From Mycobacteroides immunogenum (GTDB lineage Bacteria; Actinomycetota; Actinomycetes; Mycobacteriales; Mycobacteriaceae), in NCBI RefSeq assembly GCF_001605725.1, contig NZ_CP011530.1, positions 372,001-436,000 on the forward strand: a stretch of 64,000 nucleotides of DNA, read 5' to 3'. Of the stretch, positions 16,595-24,684 are shown piece after piece (positions within the stretch are counted from its first letter, which is position 1; each line of letters starts with the position of its first letter). The notes beneath the pieces are model-generated. The model had not been told where the DNA came from, did not search any database, and was given only the letters and a program-made list of their open reading frames with translations. A program made the position numbers and the translations under genes.

Positions 16595-18156
16595 TACTGC
16601 AGCGCATAGGAAACCGTGGCATCAAGCTCGGCACGCTCTTCGAGCGCGCTGCCCGCCGGTACCCGGCCAACACCCTCACCCTGGACCACCGGCCGTCGTT
16701 GGCTCCGCAATTGGAGGGCACCGCGACCATCGCGGCGGTGGCAGCTGCCGTTGATGACATCGCGCGGCGGCTGCGTGCCGCCGGAGTTGTCCCCGGGGAG
16801 AAACTCGTCATCCACAAGTCGGACGGCTTCGACATCACGCTGGCGGCATGTGCCGCGGCGCGCGTGGGTGCGGTACCAGTGCTGTTGTCCCCCAAGCTGG
16901 ATGGCCAGACGGTGGCCACCCTGATCGCACGCGTCGGTAACCCGGCGCTGCTGACCGACGCGGCCAAGCTCGACGGAGAGTTGGCCGGTCAGTCCATCGC
17001 CGACATCACGTCACGCATCCTGCTCGCCGAGGGCGAGCACCCTCAGGCCGTGACGCTCTCGGGGTTGACGCCCGCCGCGCCGGCCCCCGCGGTCATCCCC
17101 AGCCCGCACGACCCCGCGCTCATTACGCACACCTCCGGCACCACCGGCGTGCCCAAGCTGGCCGTGCACACCAACTTCACCTTCGAGGCAAGGTACCGCC
17201 CGCAGGCCGCCGTCGCCGCGCTGGTGCGCCGGCGCGAACCCATCGTCATCCACGTTTCTTTCGTGCATTCCAGGCTGGTGACCGCACTGGCCATCGCGAT
17301 TCTGCGCGGTTTCCCGGTTGTGGTGCTGGTTGACGACGAGCCCGAGCACGCCGCGGAGATCTTCTTGCGCGTCAAGCCTGGAATCCTTGAGGCTCACCCG
17401 AACACGTTCATCAATTGGGAGGCGCTGGCCGAAGACCCGCGCCGCCCGCTGGCCTCGGTGAAGTACTTCAGCAGCACCTTCGACGCGATTCATCCGCGCA
17501 CGGTGCGCACGCTGCTGTCCGCCTCGCAGCGTCGGCGCCCGCTGTTCGGGCAGCTCTATGGCCAAAGCGAGGTCGGGCCCATTGTGGCCCGCGGTTTCAG
17601 CCGGTTCCGCTCCGCCGACTCCGACGGGCGGTGCGTCGGCTATCCGTTCCCGGGCATGACCGATGTGCGGATCGTGTCGCGTAACGGTCAGCCGCCGTCA
17701 CCGGATAACCCCGGTTACATCGAGGTACGCACCGACGGGCGGATTCGTACTTACCTGGGTGAGCAGGAGCGTTACGAGAAGCAGCTCGACGACGGCTGGT
17801 GGCGGATGGGCGATGTGGGCTACCGGACCCGCTGGGGCTGCATCCACCTGCTTGATCGCGAGGTCGATCTCATCGAGGGCTTCGGCAGCACCTTGGCGGC
17901 CGAGGATCGTTTGTTCCTGGCCGTCGATGAGCTCACCGAGGTGATCATCGTCTCCGGCCCTAATGGACTTGCCCAGCCCGTGGTGTGCACGAAAAACGAT
18001 GTGCCGCTCAACCGTAACGCCTGGGATGCGGCAGCAGCGCAGCTGCCGCCGATGGCGCCGCCGCTACAGCTGCGCCTTGATGAGCTTCCGCAGACGGCCA
18101 CCACGAAGATCAAGAGACTGGAACTGTCGGCACGTATCGGAGCGGGGGCCTTCTGA
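16591..18156 (+). CDS. Class I adenylate-forming enzyme (acyl-CoA ligase-like; possible CreM-type diazotase)
   Basis: The 521-aa protein has the ANL core motifs: THTSGTTGVPK near residues 179-189, YGQSEVGP, WWRMGDVGY, and a C-terminal TATTKIKR with the catalytic Lys near residue 505. It adenylates a carboxylate, or in the CreM subgroup activates nitrous acid to diazotise an aromatic amine. Because the same operon appears to encode nitrous acid biosynthesis, a diazotase role is attractive; an aryl-CoA or aryl-AMP ligase for 3-hydroxyanthranilate is the alternative. It is coupled to the preceding gene and linked to the next by an 11-codon frame. Confidence 0.7.
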   Translation: MILQRIGNRGIKLGTLFERAARRYPANTLTLDHRPSLAPQLEGTATIAAVAAAVDDIARRLRAAGVVPGEKLVIHKSDGFDITLAACAAARVGAVPVLLSPKLDGQTVATLIARVGNPALLTDAAKLDGELAGQSIADITSRILLAEGEHPQAVTLSGLTPAAPAPAVIPSPHDPALITHTSGTTGVPKLAVHTNFTFEARYRPQAAVAALVRRREPIVIHVSFVHSRLVTALAIAILRGFPVVVLVDDEPEHAAEIFLRVKPGILEAHPNTFINWEALAEDPRRPLASVKYFSSTFDAIHPRTVRTLLSASQRRRPLFGQLYGQSEVGPIVARGFSRFRSADSDGRCVGYPFPGMTDVRIVSRNGQPPSPDNPGYIEVRTDGRIRTYLGEQERYEKQLDDGWWRMGDVGYRTRWGCIHLLDREVDLIEGFGSTLAAEDRLFLAVDELTEVIIVSGPNGLAQPVVCTKNDVPLNRNAWDAAAAQLPPMAPPLQLRLDELPQTATTKIKRLELSARIGAGAF

Positions 18157-18191
18157 TGAGCCGCTTGCGCGAAGAGAATGGAGCCCGGTGA
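18156..18191 (+). CDS. 11-codon bridging mini-frame between ligase and monooxygenase genes
   Basis: An ATG overlapping the ligase stop (TGATG, 18154-18158) opens a frame of 11 sense codons whose TGA (18189-18191) overlaps the monooxygenase ATG. Both the mini-frame and the monooxygenase begin with ATGAGCCG and encode MSRL. It probably relays ribosomes between the two genes rather than making a functional peptide. Confidence 0.4.
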   Translation: MSRLREENGAR

Positions 18192-19396
18192 TGAGCCGGC
18201 TCATCGTGATCGGCGGCGGCATCGGCGGGTTAGCCGTCGCGTTGACCGCTGCCGCCTCGGGTAACGAGGTGGTGGTGCTGGAGCGGGCTCGTGAATTCGC
18301 TGAAATCGGGGCAGGAATCCAGCTTGCTCCCAACGGATTACATGCACTTGAGCTGTTGGGTCTGGGCGGCAAGATCGCAGACATCGGCGTGCGGGTGGAC
18401 TCGCTGCGGTTGTTCGACGCCACCGTCGACCGCTTGATCAACACCATGAGTCTGGGTGCGGATTACCAGCACCGATTCAACAGCCCCTACCTGGTTGTGC
18501 ATCGCGCGGAGCTGCACCGAATTCTGGTCAGTGCGTGCGAGGCGGATAGCCGCATCGAACTGCGGAGCCGCAGCGAGGTATTCGGATACCAACAGGATGC
18601 CGCGGGAGTGCGCGCTTTGCTTGCAGGCGGCAGCAGTGTCGAAGGTGACGGCCTCGTCGGAGCCGACGGCATCAATTCGACCATCCGGCGCACCCTGCTT
18701 GCCGATGGCGAACCTCGGGTCGCCGGGATAACCGTCTACCGCACCACGGTGCCCATCGACAAGGTCGGCCAGAGCCTGCAATCCAACTCGGTCACCTGGT
18801 GGACCGGGCCGGGATGCCACCTGGTGACCTATCCGATCGCCGGCGGTTCACTGCTCAACCTGGCGGCCAGCCGCACCGACGGTGCTACGGAGGCGTTCTC
18901 GGGAGTCTCGGTCAGTGAGGCCCGGGTGCTCCACGAGTTGGCACCGTTGCGCGGGACCGCTCGCAGCCTGCTCGAGCTGGGCCGGGACTGGAGGTCCTGG
19001 GCGCTCGTGGACCGTGACCCGGTGCGGCAGTGGTCCGACGGGCGCGTGGTGCTGCTGGGGGATGCGGCGCACCCCATGCTGCACTACGCGGCGCAGGGCG
19101 CCAGTCAGGCGCTCGAGGACGCTGTGGTGTTCGGCGCGCTGATCGGTGCCGACCCCGATCGCATCCCGGGCCGATTCGCCCGATTTGCCGAAGCGCGGCG
19201 CGACCGCACCGCAGATGTGACGCTGGCGGCCCGCGCCAGTATCGGCATCTGGCACGCCGCAGGGGACGCGGCCATGGAACGTAACGAAAAGCTGGGCGCC
19301 ATGCGTGATTCAGATCTGCATGAGGCGCTGGCCTGGATGCACGGCGACACCGACTTCGGGTTGGCCGCGGTGACGTCGACGGCGGGGGTGCGATAG
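18191..19396 (+). CDS. FAD-dependent aromatic monooxygenase (salicylate/3-hydroxybenzoate hydroxylase type)
   Basis: The 401-aa protein starts at ATG 18191 (MSRLIVIGGGIGG). It has the N-terminal FAD Rossmann motif GGGIGG, the later LLGDAAHPM motif near residue 295, and the length of class A flavoprotein hydroxylases. These use NAD(P)H and oxygen to hydroxylate phenolic acids ortho or para to OH. In the cremeomycin cluster a hydroxylase of this class (CreL) acts on the aminobenzoate core; here 3-hydroxyanthranilate or a diazo/deaminated derivative is a candidate substrate. It is coupled to the next gene by close spacing (stop, then ATG). Confidence 0.8.
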   Translation: MSRLIVIGGGIGGLAVALTAAASGNEVVVLERAREFAEIGAGIQLAPNGLHALELLGLGGKIADIGVRVDSLRLFDATVDRLINTMSLGADYQHRFNSPYLVVHRAELHRILVSACEADSRIELRSRSEVFGYQQDAAGVRALLAGGSSVEGDGLVGADGINSTIRRTLLADGEPRVAGITVYRTTVPIDKVGQSLQSNSVTWWTGPGCHLVTYPIAGGSLLNLAASRTDGATEAFSGVSVSEARVLHELAPLRGTARSLLELGRDWRSWALVDRDPVRQWSDGRVVLLGDAAHPMLHYAAQGASQALEDAVVFGALIGADPDRIPGRFARFAEARRDRTADVTLAARASIGIWHAAGDAAMERNEKLGAMRDSDLHEALAWMHGDTDFGLAAVTSTAGVR

Positions 19397-21325
19397 ATGT
19401 CGGATCATCAGATTTGCATCATCGGTGCGGGACCGCGCGGGCTGGCGGTGCTGGAACGCTTGTGCGCCAACGAACGTCACGCACCCAGCGCGGACAGGAT
19501 CATCGTGCACGTGGTGGACCCCTATTCGCCCGGTGCCGGATCGGTGTGGCGTACCAACCAGTCCTGGCATCTGTTGATGAACACTGTCGCGTCGCAGATC
19601 ACCGTCTTCACCGACGACAGCGTGGCCATCGATGGCCCCATCGAGCCCGGGCCGACGCTCTTCGAATGGGCGCAAAGCCTTGCCTTGTTGGGCGATCCGT
19701 CGCGTAGTGGTGAGAAGGCCATCGAAGAGGCGCGCACGTTGCGCTCGAACTCATACCCCACGCGCGCGCTCTACGGCCACTACCTCAGTGATAGTTTCGC
19801 TCGCGTTGTCGGTTGGGCGCCCGAGCATGTGACGGTTCGGGTGCACCGCTCTCGCGCGGTGGCGCTGGCCGATACTCATGGCGATATCGATGGCCCACAA
19901 GGCGTTCGGCTGGAGAACGGAACTCGCCTGCACGATCTCAAGGCCGTCATTCTCGCGGTCGGCCATGTGCCTGCGGGGCTGCGCCCGGGTGAGGCGCGCG
20001 CCGCCTCGCTCGCACGCATCCACGGGCTCACCTACGTCACGCCGGCCAATCCGGCCGATATTGACCTCTCGGCCATCAAGGCCGGTGAGCCCGTGGCCGT
20101 TCGCGGTTTGGGCCTGAACTTCTTCGATTACATGGCCTTGCTGACGGTGGGCCGGGGCGGGAAGTTCGTGCGGGACGGGGCGAGCCTGGTGTACCGCCCC
20201 TCGGGACAGGAACCCGTCCTGTACGCGAGTTCGCGCCGGGGCATTCCTTACCACGCGCGCGGCGAGAACCAGAAGGGATCCTCGGGTCGTTACTTCCCCC
20301 GGCTGCTCACGGTCGAGCGCATCGCCGGGCTGCGCGAGGAGCTGGGTGGGCTGCTGCAATTCCGCCGCGACCTTTGGCCGCTCATCGCCCGCGAGGTGGA
20401 ATGTGTCTATTACGAGCGGCATTTGACCCAGCGCGGCATACCCGCGCACGACTTCGCCGAGCGGTACCTCCATGCCCCGGAGACCGAGCTGTCCACGGTG
20501 CTTTCCGAGCACGATCTGCTTGATATCGTCTGGAAATGGGATGATCTCGACCGCCCGTGGGGCGAGCGTGAGTTCAGCGATCCCGAGGATTTCACCGCGT
20601 GGATTCTGGAGCATCTGCGTGCCGATGTCGTCATGGCACGGGAAGGCAATGTCGACGGGCCGGTGAAGGCCGCGCTGGACGTGTTGCGGGACTTGCGCAA
20701 TGAGATCCGGCTGGCGGTGGACCATGGCGGCCTGGATGGAAAGTCCTACCGGGACGAATTGGAGAGTTGGTACACGCCGCTGAACGCGTTCTTGTCGATC
20801 GGGCCTCCGGCCCAACGGATCGAGGAGATCATCGCGTTGGTGGAGGCGGGCGTCATGCATTTGGTGGGGCCGCGTATGCAGGTCCGATTCGACACTCACG
20901 ATCCCGCGGTGGTCATCGAATCGCCGCTGGTGCCAGGGTCGGTGGTGCGCACCCGCAGTCTCATCGAGGCACGTTTACACGAACCCGACCTGCGCCGCAG
21001 CAGCGATCCGCTGCTGGTGTTCCTGCAGGAGACCGGCCAGTGCCGACAGTACGAGATTCCCACGGACGACAATAACGCTTATCAGACAAAGGGATTGGCG
21101 GTCACCGAGCGCCCGTACCGGTTGATCGGTGCCGACGGGCGAGTGCATCCGCGCCGGTTCGCCTACGGCGTTCCCACCGAATCGGTGCACTGGGTAACCG
21201 CCGCCGGGATCAGACCCGGTGTGGATTCGGTGACACTCGGTGACGCCGATGCCATCGCGCGGGCCGCGTTGGCATCGGCACCCACGCCGGCTGCGGATGT
21301 GGGTGATCACGGGGTGCTGGTGTGA
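19397..21325 (+). CDS. CreE/FzmM-like flavin N-oxygenase (nitrosuccinate synthase candidate)
   Basis: The 642-aa protein starts immediately after the previous stop. It opens with an FAD-binding motif CIIGAGPRGLAVLERL, has a second dinucleotide-type glycine-rich segment (VRGLGLNFFDYMALL, near residue 240), and ends near ITAAG-like NAD(P) oxidase motifs (WVTAAGIRPGVDS). Size and motifs match the PF13454-type FAD/NAD(P) proteins to which CreE and FzmM belong; these oxidise aspartate to nitrosuccinate. The decisive context is the next gene, a CreD-type lyase overlapping by 4 bases. Assignment rests on pattern recognition; other N-oxygenases share the fold. Confidence 0.65.
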   Translation: MSDHQICIIGAGPRGLAVLERLCANERHAPSADRIIVHVVDPYSPGAGSVWRTNQSWHLLMNTVASQITVFTDDSVAIDGPIEPGPTLFEWAQSLALLGDPSRSGEKAIEEARTLRSNSYPTRALYGHYLSDSFARVVGWAPEHVTVRVHRSRAVALADTHGDIDGPQGVRLENGTRLHDLKAVILAVGHVPAGLRPGEARAASLARIHGLTYVTPANPADIDLSAIKAGEPVAVRGLGLNFFDYMALLTVGRGGKFVRDGASLVYRPSGQEPVLYASSRRGIPYHARGENQKGSSGRYFPRLLTVERIAGLREELGGLLQFRRDLWPLIAREVECVYYERHLTQRGIPAHDFAERYLHAPETELSTVLSEHDLLDIVWKWDDLDRPWGEREFSDPEDFTAWILEHLRADVVMAREGNVDGPVKAALDVLRDLRNEIRLAVDHGGLDGKSYRDELESWYTPLNAFLSIGPPAQRIEEIIALVEAGVMHLVGPRMQVRFDTHDPAVVIESPLVPGSVVRTRSLIEARLHEPDLRRSSDPLLVFLQETGQCRQYEIPTDDNNAYQTKGLAVTERPYRLIGADGRVHPRRFAYGVPTESVHWVTAAGIRPGVDSVTLGDADAIARAALASAPTPAADVGDHGVLV

Positions 21326-22704
21326 GCGGGTTCCTGGATGCCGGGCTGTTGTCGCCGGTCAGCGCGGGCACCGTCGCCGAGGCCGAACTGGCCGACGCGG
21401 CCTGGTTGCAGGCGATGCTCGACGCCGAGGTTGCGCTGGCCTGCGCGCAGGCCGATATCGGGGTGCTGCCGCGAGCGGCGGCTGATGTCATCGCCAAGGC
21501 GGCGGCTGCACACGATATCGACGTCCGCGCGGTAGCGCTCTCGGCGCGGGAGACGGCGAACCCTGTCGTCGGCCTGATCAAGGAGCTGACCCGGGTCGTG
21601 GGAGAGATCGAGCCGAGTGCCGCCGATTACGTCCACCGTGGATCGACCAGCCAGGACATTTTCGATACCGGGTCGATGATGGTGGCCAAGCGGGTACTGG
21701 AGTTGATCGCGGCGGACCTGGGCTATGTGGGCGCGGCGCTCGCCGAGCTGGCGGTGGAGCACCGTGGCACCGTGATGGCGGGCCGCACGCTGGCGGTGCA
21801 GGCCGTGCCGACGACGTTCGGGCTCAAGGTGTCCGGGTGGCGCGAGCTGATCTTGGAGGCGCGCGCGCGTGTACTCGGGGTGGCGGATGCGCTTCCCGTG
21901 TCGCTCGGGGGTGCTGCGGGAACGCTTGCCGGATATCTCGCGTACGCGGGACCGCAGGGCGCCGATCCCGCGGCGTTCGTCGAGAAACTGACCGCTGCAT
22001 TCGCCCGCACGACGGGTTTGGCCGTACCTGGACTGCCGTGGCATGCGCTACGCGCCCCGATCGCGGATATCGGCAGCATTGCCGCCTTTGTGACCGGGGC
22101 CCTCGGAAAGTTCGCGGTGGATGTGTTGACGTTGAGCCGCACCGAGATCGCGGAAGTGGCCGAGCCGGCCCCGCCGGGCCGGGGGGTGTCGTCGGCGATG
22201 CCACATAAAAGAAATCCGGTGTTGGCCACCATGATTCGCTCGGCGGCTCTGCAGGTTCCGGCGCTCAGCGTCGTGCTGACGCAGTCGCTGCTCAGCGAAG
22301 ACGAGCGATCGGCCGGTGGCTGGCACGCCGAATGGTTGGTGGTGCGGGAGTGCCTACGCCTTACCGGCGGCGCGGCCCAGACCGCCGTGGAGCTGAGCCG
22401 CGGCCTGCAGGTGCGTGCTGACCGCATGTCGGAGAACCTGGCCTTGCTCGGCGGGCAGCCTTCGGCGGAGCGGCTGTCGGCGGCACTGACCCCGCAGCTG
22501 GGCAAAGGCCCTGCCAAGGCCGTCGTCACCGAGGTGGTGGATGAGGCTGTCGCGCGTGGCCTGAGTTTGCGCGAGGCAAGTCTGGCCCGGCCCGAGATCA
22601 TCGCGTGGTTGAGTGCGGTCGAGATCGATGAACTGCTGGACCCTGCCACCTACACAGGAGCGGCAGGTCAGCTGGTTGCGGAGGCAATCGCGCCACGTTT
22701 CTGA
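21322..22704 (+). CDS. CreD-like nitrosuccinate lyase / carboxymuconate cycloisomerase-type lyase
   Basis: The 460-aa protein starts at GTG 21322 overlapping the previous stop. It belongs to the fumarase/aspartase superfamily: HRGSTSQDIFDT near residues 105-116 and the signature SSAMPHKRNP near residue 291. By sequence alone it could be called 3-carboxy-cis,cis-muconate cycloisomerase or adenylosuccinate lyase. Directly behind a CreE-like N-oxygenase it more likely releases nitrite and fumarate from nitrosuccinate. No other protocatechuate-pathway genes are nearby, which argues against cycloisomerase. It ends operon A. Confidence 0.65.
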   Translation: MSGFLDAGLLSPVSAGTVAEAELADAAWLQAMLDAEVALACAQADIGVLPRAAADVIAKAAAAHDIDVRAVALSARETANPVVGLIKELTRVVGEIEPSAADYVHRGSTSQDIFDTGSMMVAKRVLELIAADLGYVGAALAELAVEHRGTVMAGRTLAVQAVPTTFGLKVSGWRELILEARARVLGVADALPVSLGGAAGTLAGYLAYAGPQGADPAAFVEKLTAAFARTTGLAVPGLPWHALRAPIADIGSIAAFVTGALGKFAVDVLTLSRTEIAEVAEPAPPGRGVSSAMPHKRNPVLATMIRSAALQVPALSVVLTQSLLSEDERSAGGWHAEWLVVRECLRLTGGAAQTAVELSRGLQVRADRMSENLALLGGQPSAERLSAALTPQLGKGPAKAVVTEVVDEAVARGLSLREASLARPEIIAWLSAVEIDELLDPATYTGAAGQLVAEAIAPRF

Positions 22705-22744
22705 GAAGGCCACCTGCGTGAACTTCTGCTCAGCTTGATTCTTT

Positions 22745-22775
22745 GCGAACTGTTCGCGCGTAAGAGTCTTGACGG
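22745..22775. promoter_or_regulatory. Inverted repeat and TTGACGG box upstream of the cluster regulator
   Basis: GCGAAC-T-GTTCGC at 22745-22757 is a perfect 6-bp-arm palindrome. CTTGACGG at 22768-22775 matches the repeat found before operon A. Both lie in the 120-bp gap between the lyase and regulator genes and may be regulator or -35 sites. Confidence 0.4.
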
Positions 22776-22824
22776 TGCCATACCCCGCCCTTACCGTTGC
22801 CACGCACACACGGCAGACGGGTAG

Positions 22825-24684
22825 TTGGGATTGACTGACATACAGGTGAGTGGGGCGCGCGAAGGGGTTCCGAGTGTTGGCCACTCGGCGCTCTCGGTGC
22901 TCCGGTTACTGGCCTCCGGAACGGCTCCTGACGTATTCGAGGCCCGGCTCAAAGAGATGGCCCGCGAATCCTCGCCGCCCTGGAGCGCGACGGATCTGCA
23001 CCGGGCCCGCGGATACGCCGAGCGCATCTACGGTCTCATCGAGGGCCAGAACCAGCGCGAGGCACGATTGTCCAACTTGGTGGGCGTCGGTATCGATCTG
23101 CTCGGCTGCCATGATCTCGACGAGGCATCCACCACCCTGGTCAAACGGGCGCGGATCATGCTCGACGCCGATTTCTCGTTCATTTCGGTGCGCGATGATT
23201 CGGGGACCGAGGTACGACACCACGTGCGCTACGTCGATGGGCCCACCACGGCGATCAATCATGGACTCTTCTTTCCCATCGGCGACGACGTTGGGCTGGT
23301 GAGCCTGTATCGCCCGGGGCAGGGCCCGGTCTGGACCGCGGATTACCCGTCCGACACCAGGTTCAGCAGAGCCAGCCACGGTGATGCCGCCATGCGCTCC
23401 GAAGGCGTACACAGCCTGATGGTCATGCCGATGGAGCATGAGGGACAGCATTTCGGGAACCTCTATGTCGGGTCGCGCACGGTGCGCAGCTTCAGCCCCG
23501 CCGAGAGATCCTTGTTCGCGAGCCTGTGCTCGTTCGCGGGTATCGCGCTGGCGCGGGCAAGCGAGTTCTCCAGTAACACAGCACAAATCTGTGCCCTGGA
23601 ACGTCGCCTCGAGTTGCGGACCGTCCTGCTGGACACCGGTGCCGGTCCGGCCGGTATGGACGGTTTCGTCCTCACCGCGGGAGAGCAGCTGGGCGTCGCG
23701 ATGCGTGTGACGGGGCATGACGGCTCCGAGATCGCCTCCTATAAATGGAAACCCGAGGCGCGCGGCATCCTGACCACGGCGCTGACCATCGGTGATGACT
23801 ACCATGGCGAGTTATCCGTGGCCAGCCTCGATGATGGTCTTGTTTCGTTGTACCCGTTGAAGATTCAGGATCTGGCCACCACTGCGGCGGTGGTGATGTG
23901 TGGCGACAACAGGATGTCGCTGTCGGTGTCGCAGCTGCGCAATGACCTGCTGCATGACGTGCTGGATTATCGCCAGCGCGACAGCAGGCTGGTCCAGATA
24001 TACGCCCGCCGTTTGGCTTTGGATCTCAACCAGCCGCATGTCGTCGTCATCGTGCGGCCAGAACGTGGTGGGCTGGACCGGGCATCACTGTGGTCGGCTT
24101 CGTTCGCCTCGCGAGTGGGCGGGTTGCGGGCCACCCAGGACGAGGTGGTGGTGCTACTCATTCCGGGAACGGATCCGGGCCGCACCGCCCAGACGGTGTG
24201 GGACGAGACCACCGCACACCTGCGGATGCCGGTCACGGTGTCGTCGGCCGGGCCGTCGGATCGGATCGAGTCCATCGAAGAGACCTATCAAGACGCGATG
24301 CGATGTCTGGACGCGATGAGCGCGTTGGGTGCTCTCGGCACAGCAGCCGCCGCCAACGAACTGGGATTCTTGGGGGTGCTGCTCTCGCGCCACCAGGATG
24401 TGGAGGGTTTCGTCAGATCGATGGTGGGCCCCGTCATCGACTACGACGAGGACCGTGACACCGATCTGCTCCAGACGCTCGACGTGTATTTCACCGTCGG
24501 CGCCAGCCCCACCCGGGCCGCGAAAATCCTTCACACCCACCCCAATACCGTGGTCCGCCGCCTCGATCGGGTGAACGAGCTACTTGGCGAAGGGTGGCAG
24601 GATGCCGAGCGGCTCCTGGACACGCAGCTCGCCATCAAGCTGTGGAAAGTGAGAGGCTCGCTGCTCACTCGCCAGACCGGGTGA
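22825..24684 (+). CDS. GAF-domain PucR/CdaR-type transcriptional regulator
   Basis: The 619-aa protein has an N-terminal helical region, a GAF-like sensor (about residues 85-255, with HGLFFPIGDDVGLVSLY and LMVMPMEHEGQHFGNLYVGS), a middle dimerisation region, and a C-terminal PucR-type helix-turn-helix (HPNTVVRRLDRVNELLG, about residues 573-589). Such regulators activate catabolic or biosynthetic operons in response to small aromatic or other ligands. It lies between operons A and B and probably controls both. The start is uncertain: TTG 22825 is the first in frame and GTG 22846 is an alternative. Its last 105 bases overlap the transposase-like gene on the other strand. Confidence 0.75.
   Translation: MGLTDIQVSGAREGVPSVGHSALSVLRLLASGTAPDVFEARLKEMARESSPPWSATDLHRARGYAERIYGLIEGQNQREARLSNLVGVGIDLLGCHDLDEASTTLVKRARIMLDADFSFISVRDDSGTEVRHHVRYVDGPTTAINHGLFFPIGDDVGLVSLYRPGQGPVWTADYPSDTRFSRASHGDAAMRSEGVHSLMVMPMEHEGQHFGNLYVGSRTVRSFSPAERSLFASLCSFAGIALARASEFSSNTAQICALERRLELRTVLLDTGAGPAGMDGFVLTAGEQLGVAMRVTGHDGSEIASYKWKPEARGILTTALTIGDDYHGELSVASLDDGLVSLYPLKIQDLATTAAVVMCGDNRMSLSVSQLRNDLLHDVLDYRQRDSRLVQIYARRLALDLNQPHVVVIVRPERGGLDRASLWSASFASRVGGLRATQDEVVVLLIPGTDPGRTAQTVWDETTAHLRMPVTVSSAGPSDRIESIEETYQDAMRCLDAMSALGALGTAAAANELGFLGVLLSRHQDVEGFVRSMVGPVIDYDEDRDTDLLQTLDVYFTVGASPTRAAKILHTHPNTVVRRLDRVNELLGEGWQDAERLLDTQLAIKLWKVRGSLLTRQTG

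Noticed and set aside
21322..22704. Annotation as 3-carboxymuconate cycloisomerase of the protocatechuate pathway
   Set aside because: No other pathway genes are present, and it is coupled to a CreE-like N-oxygenase.
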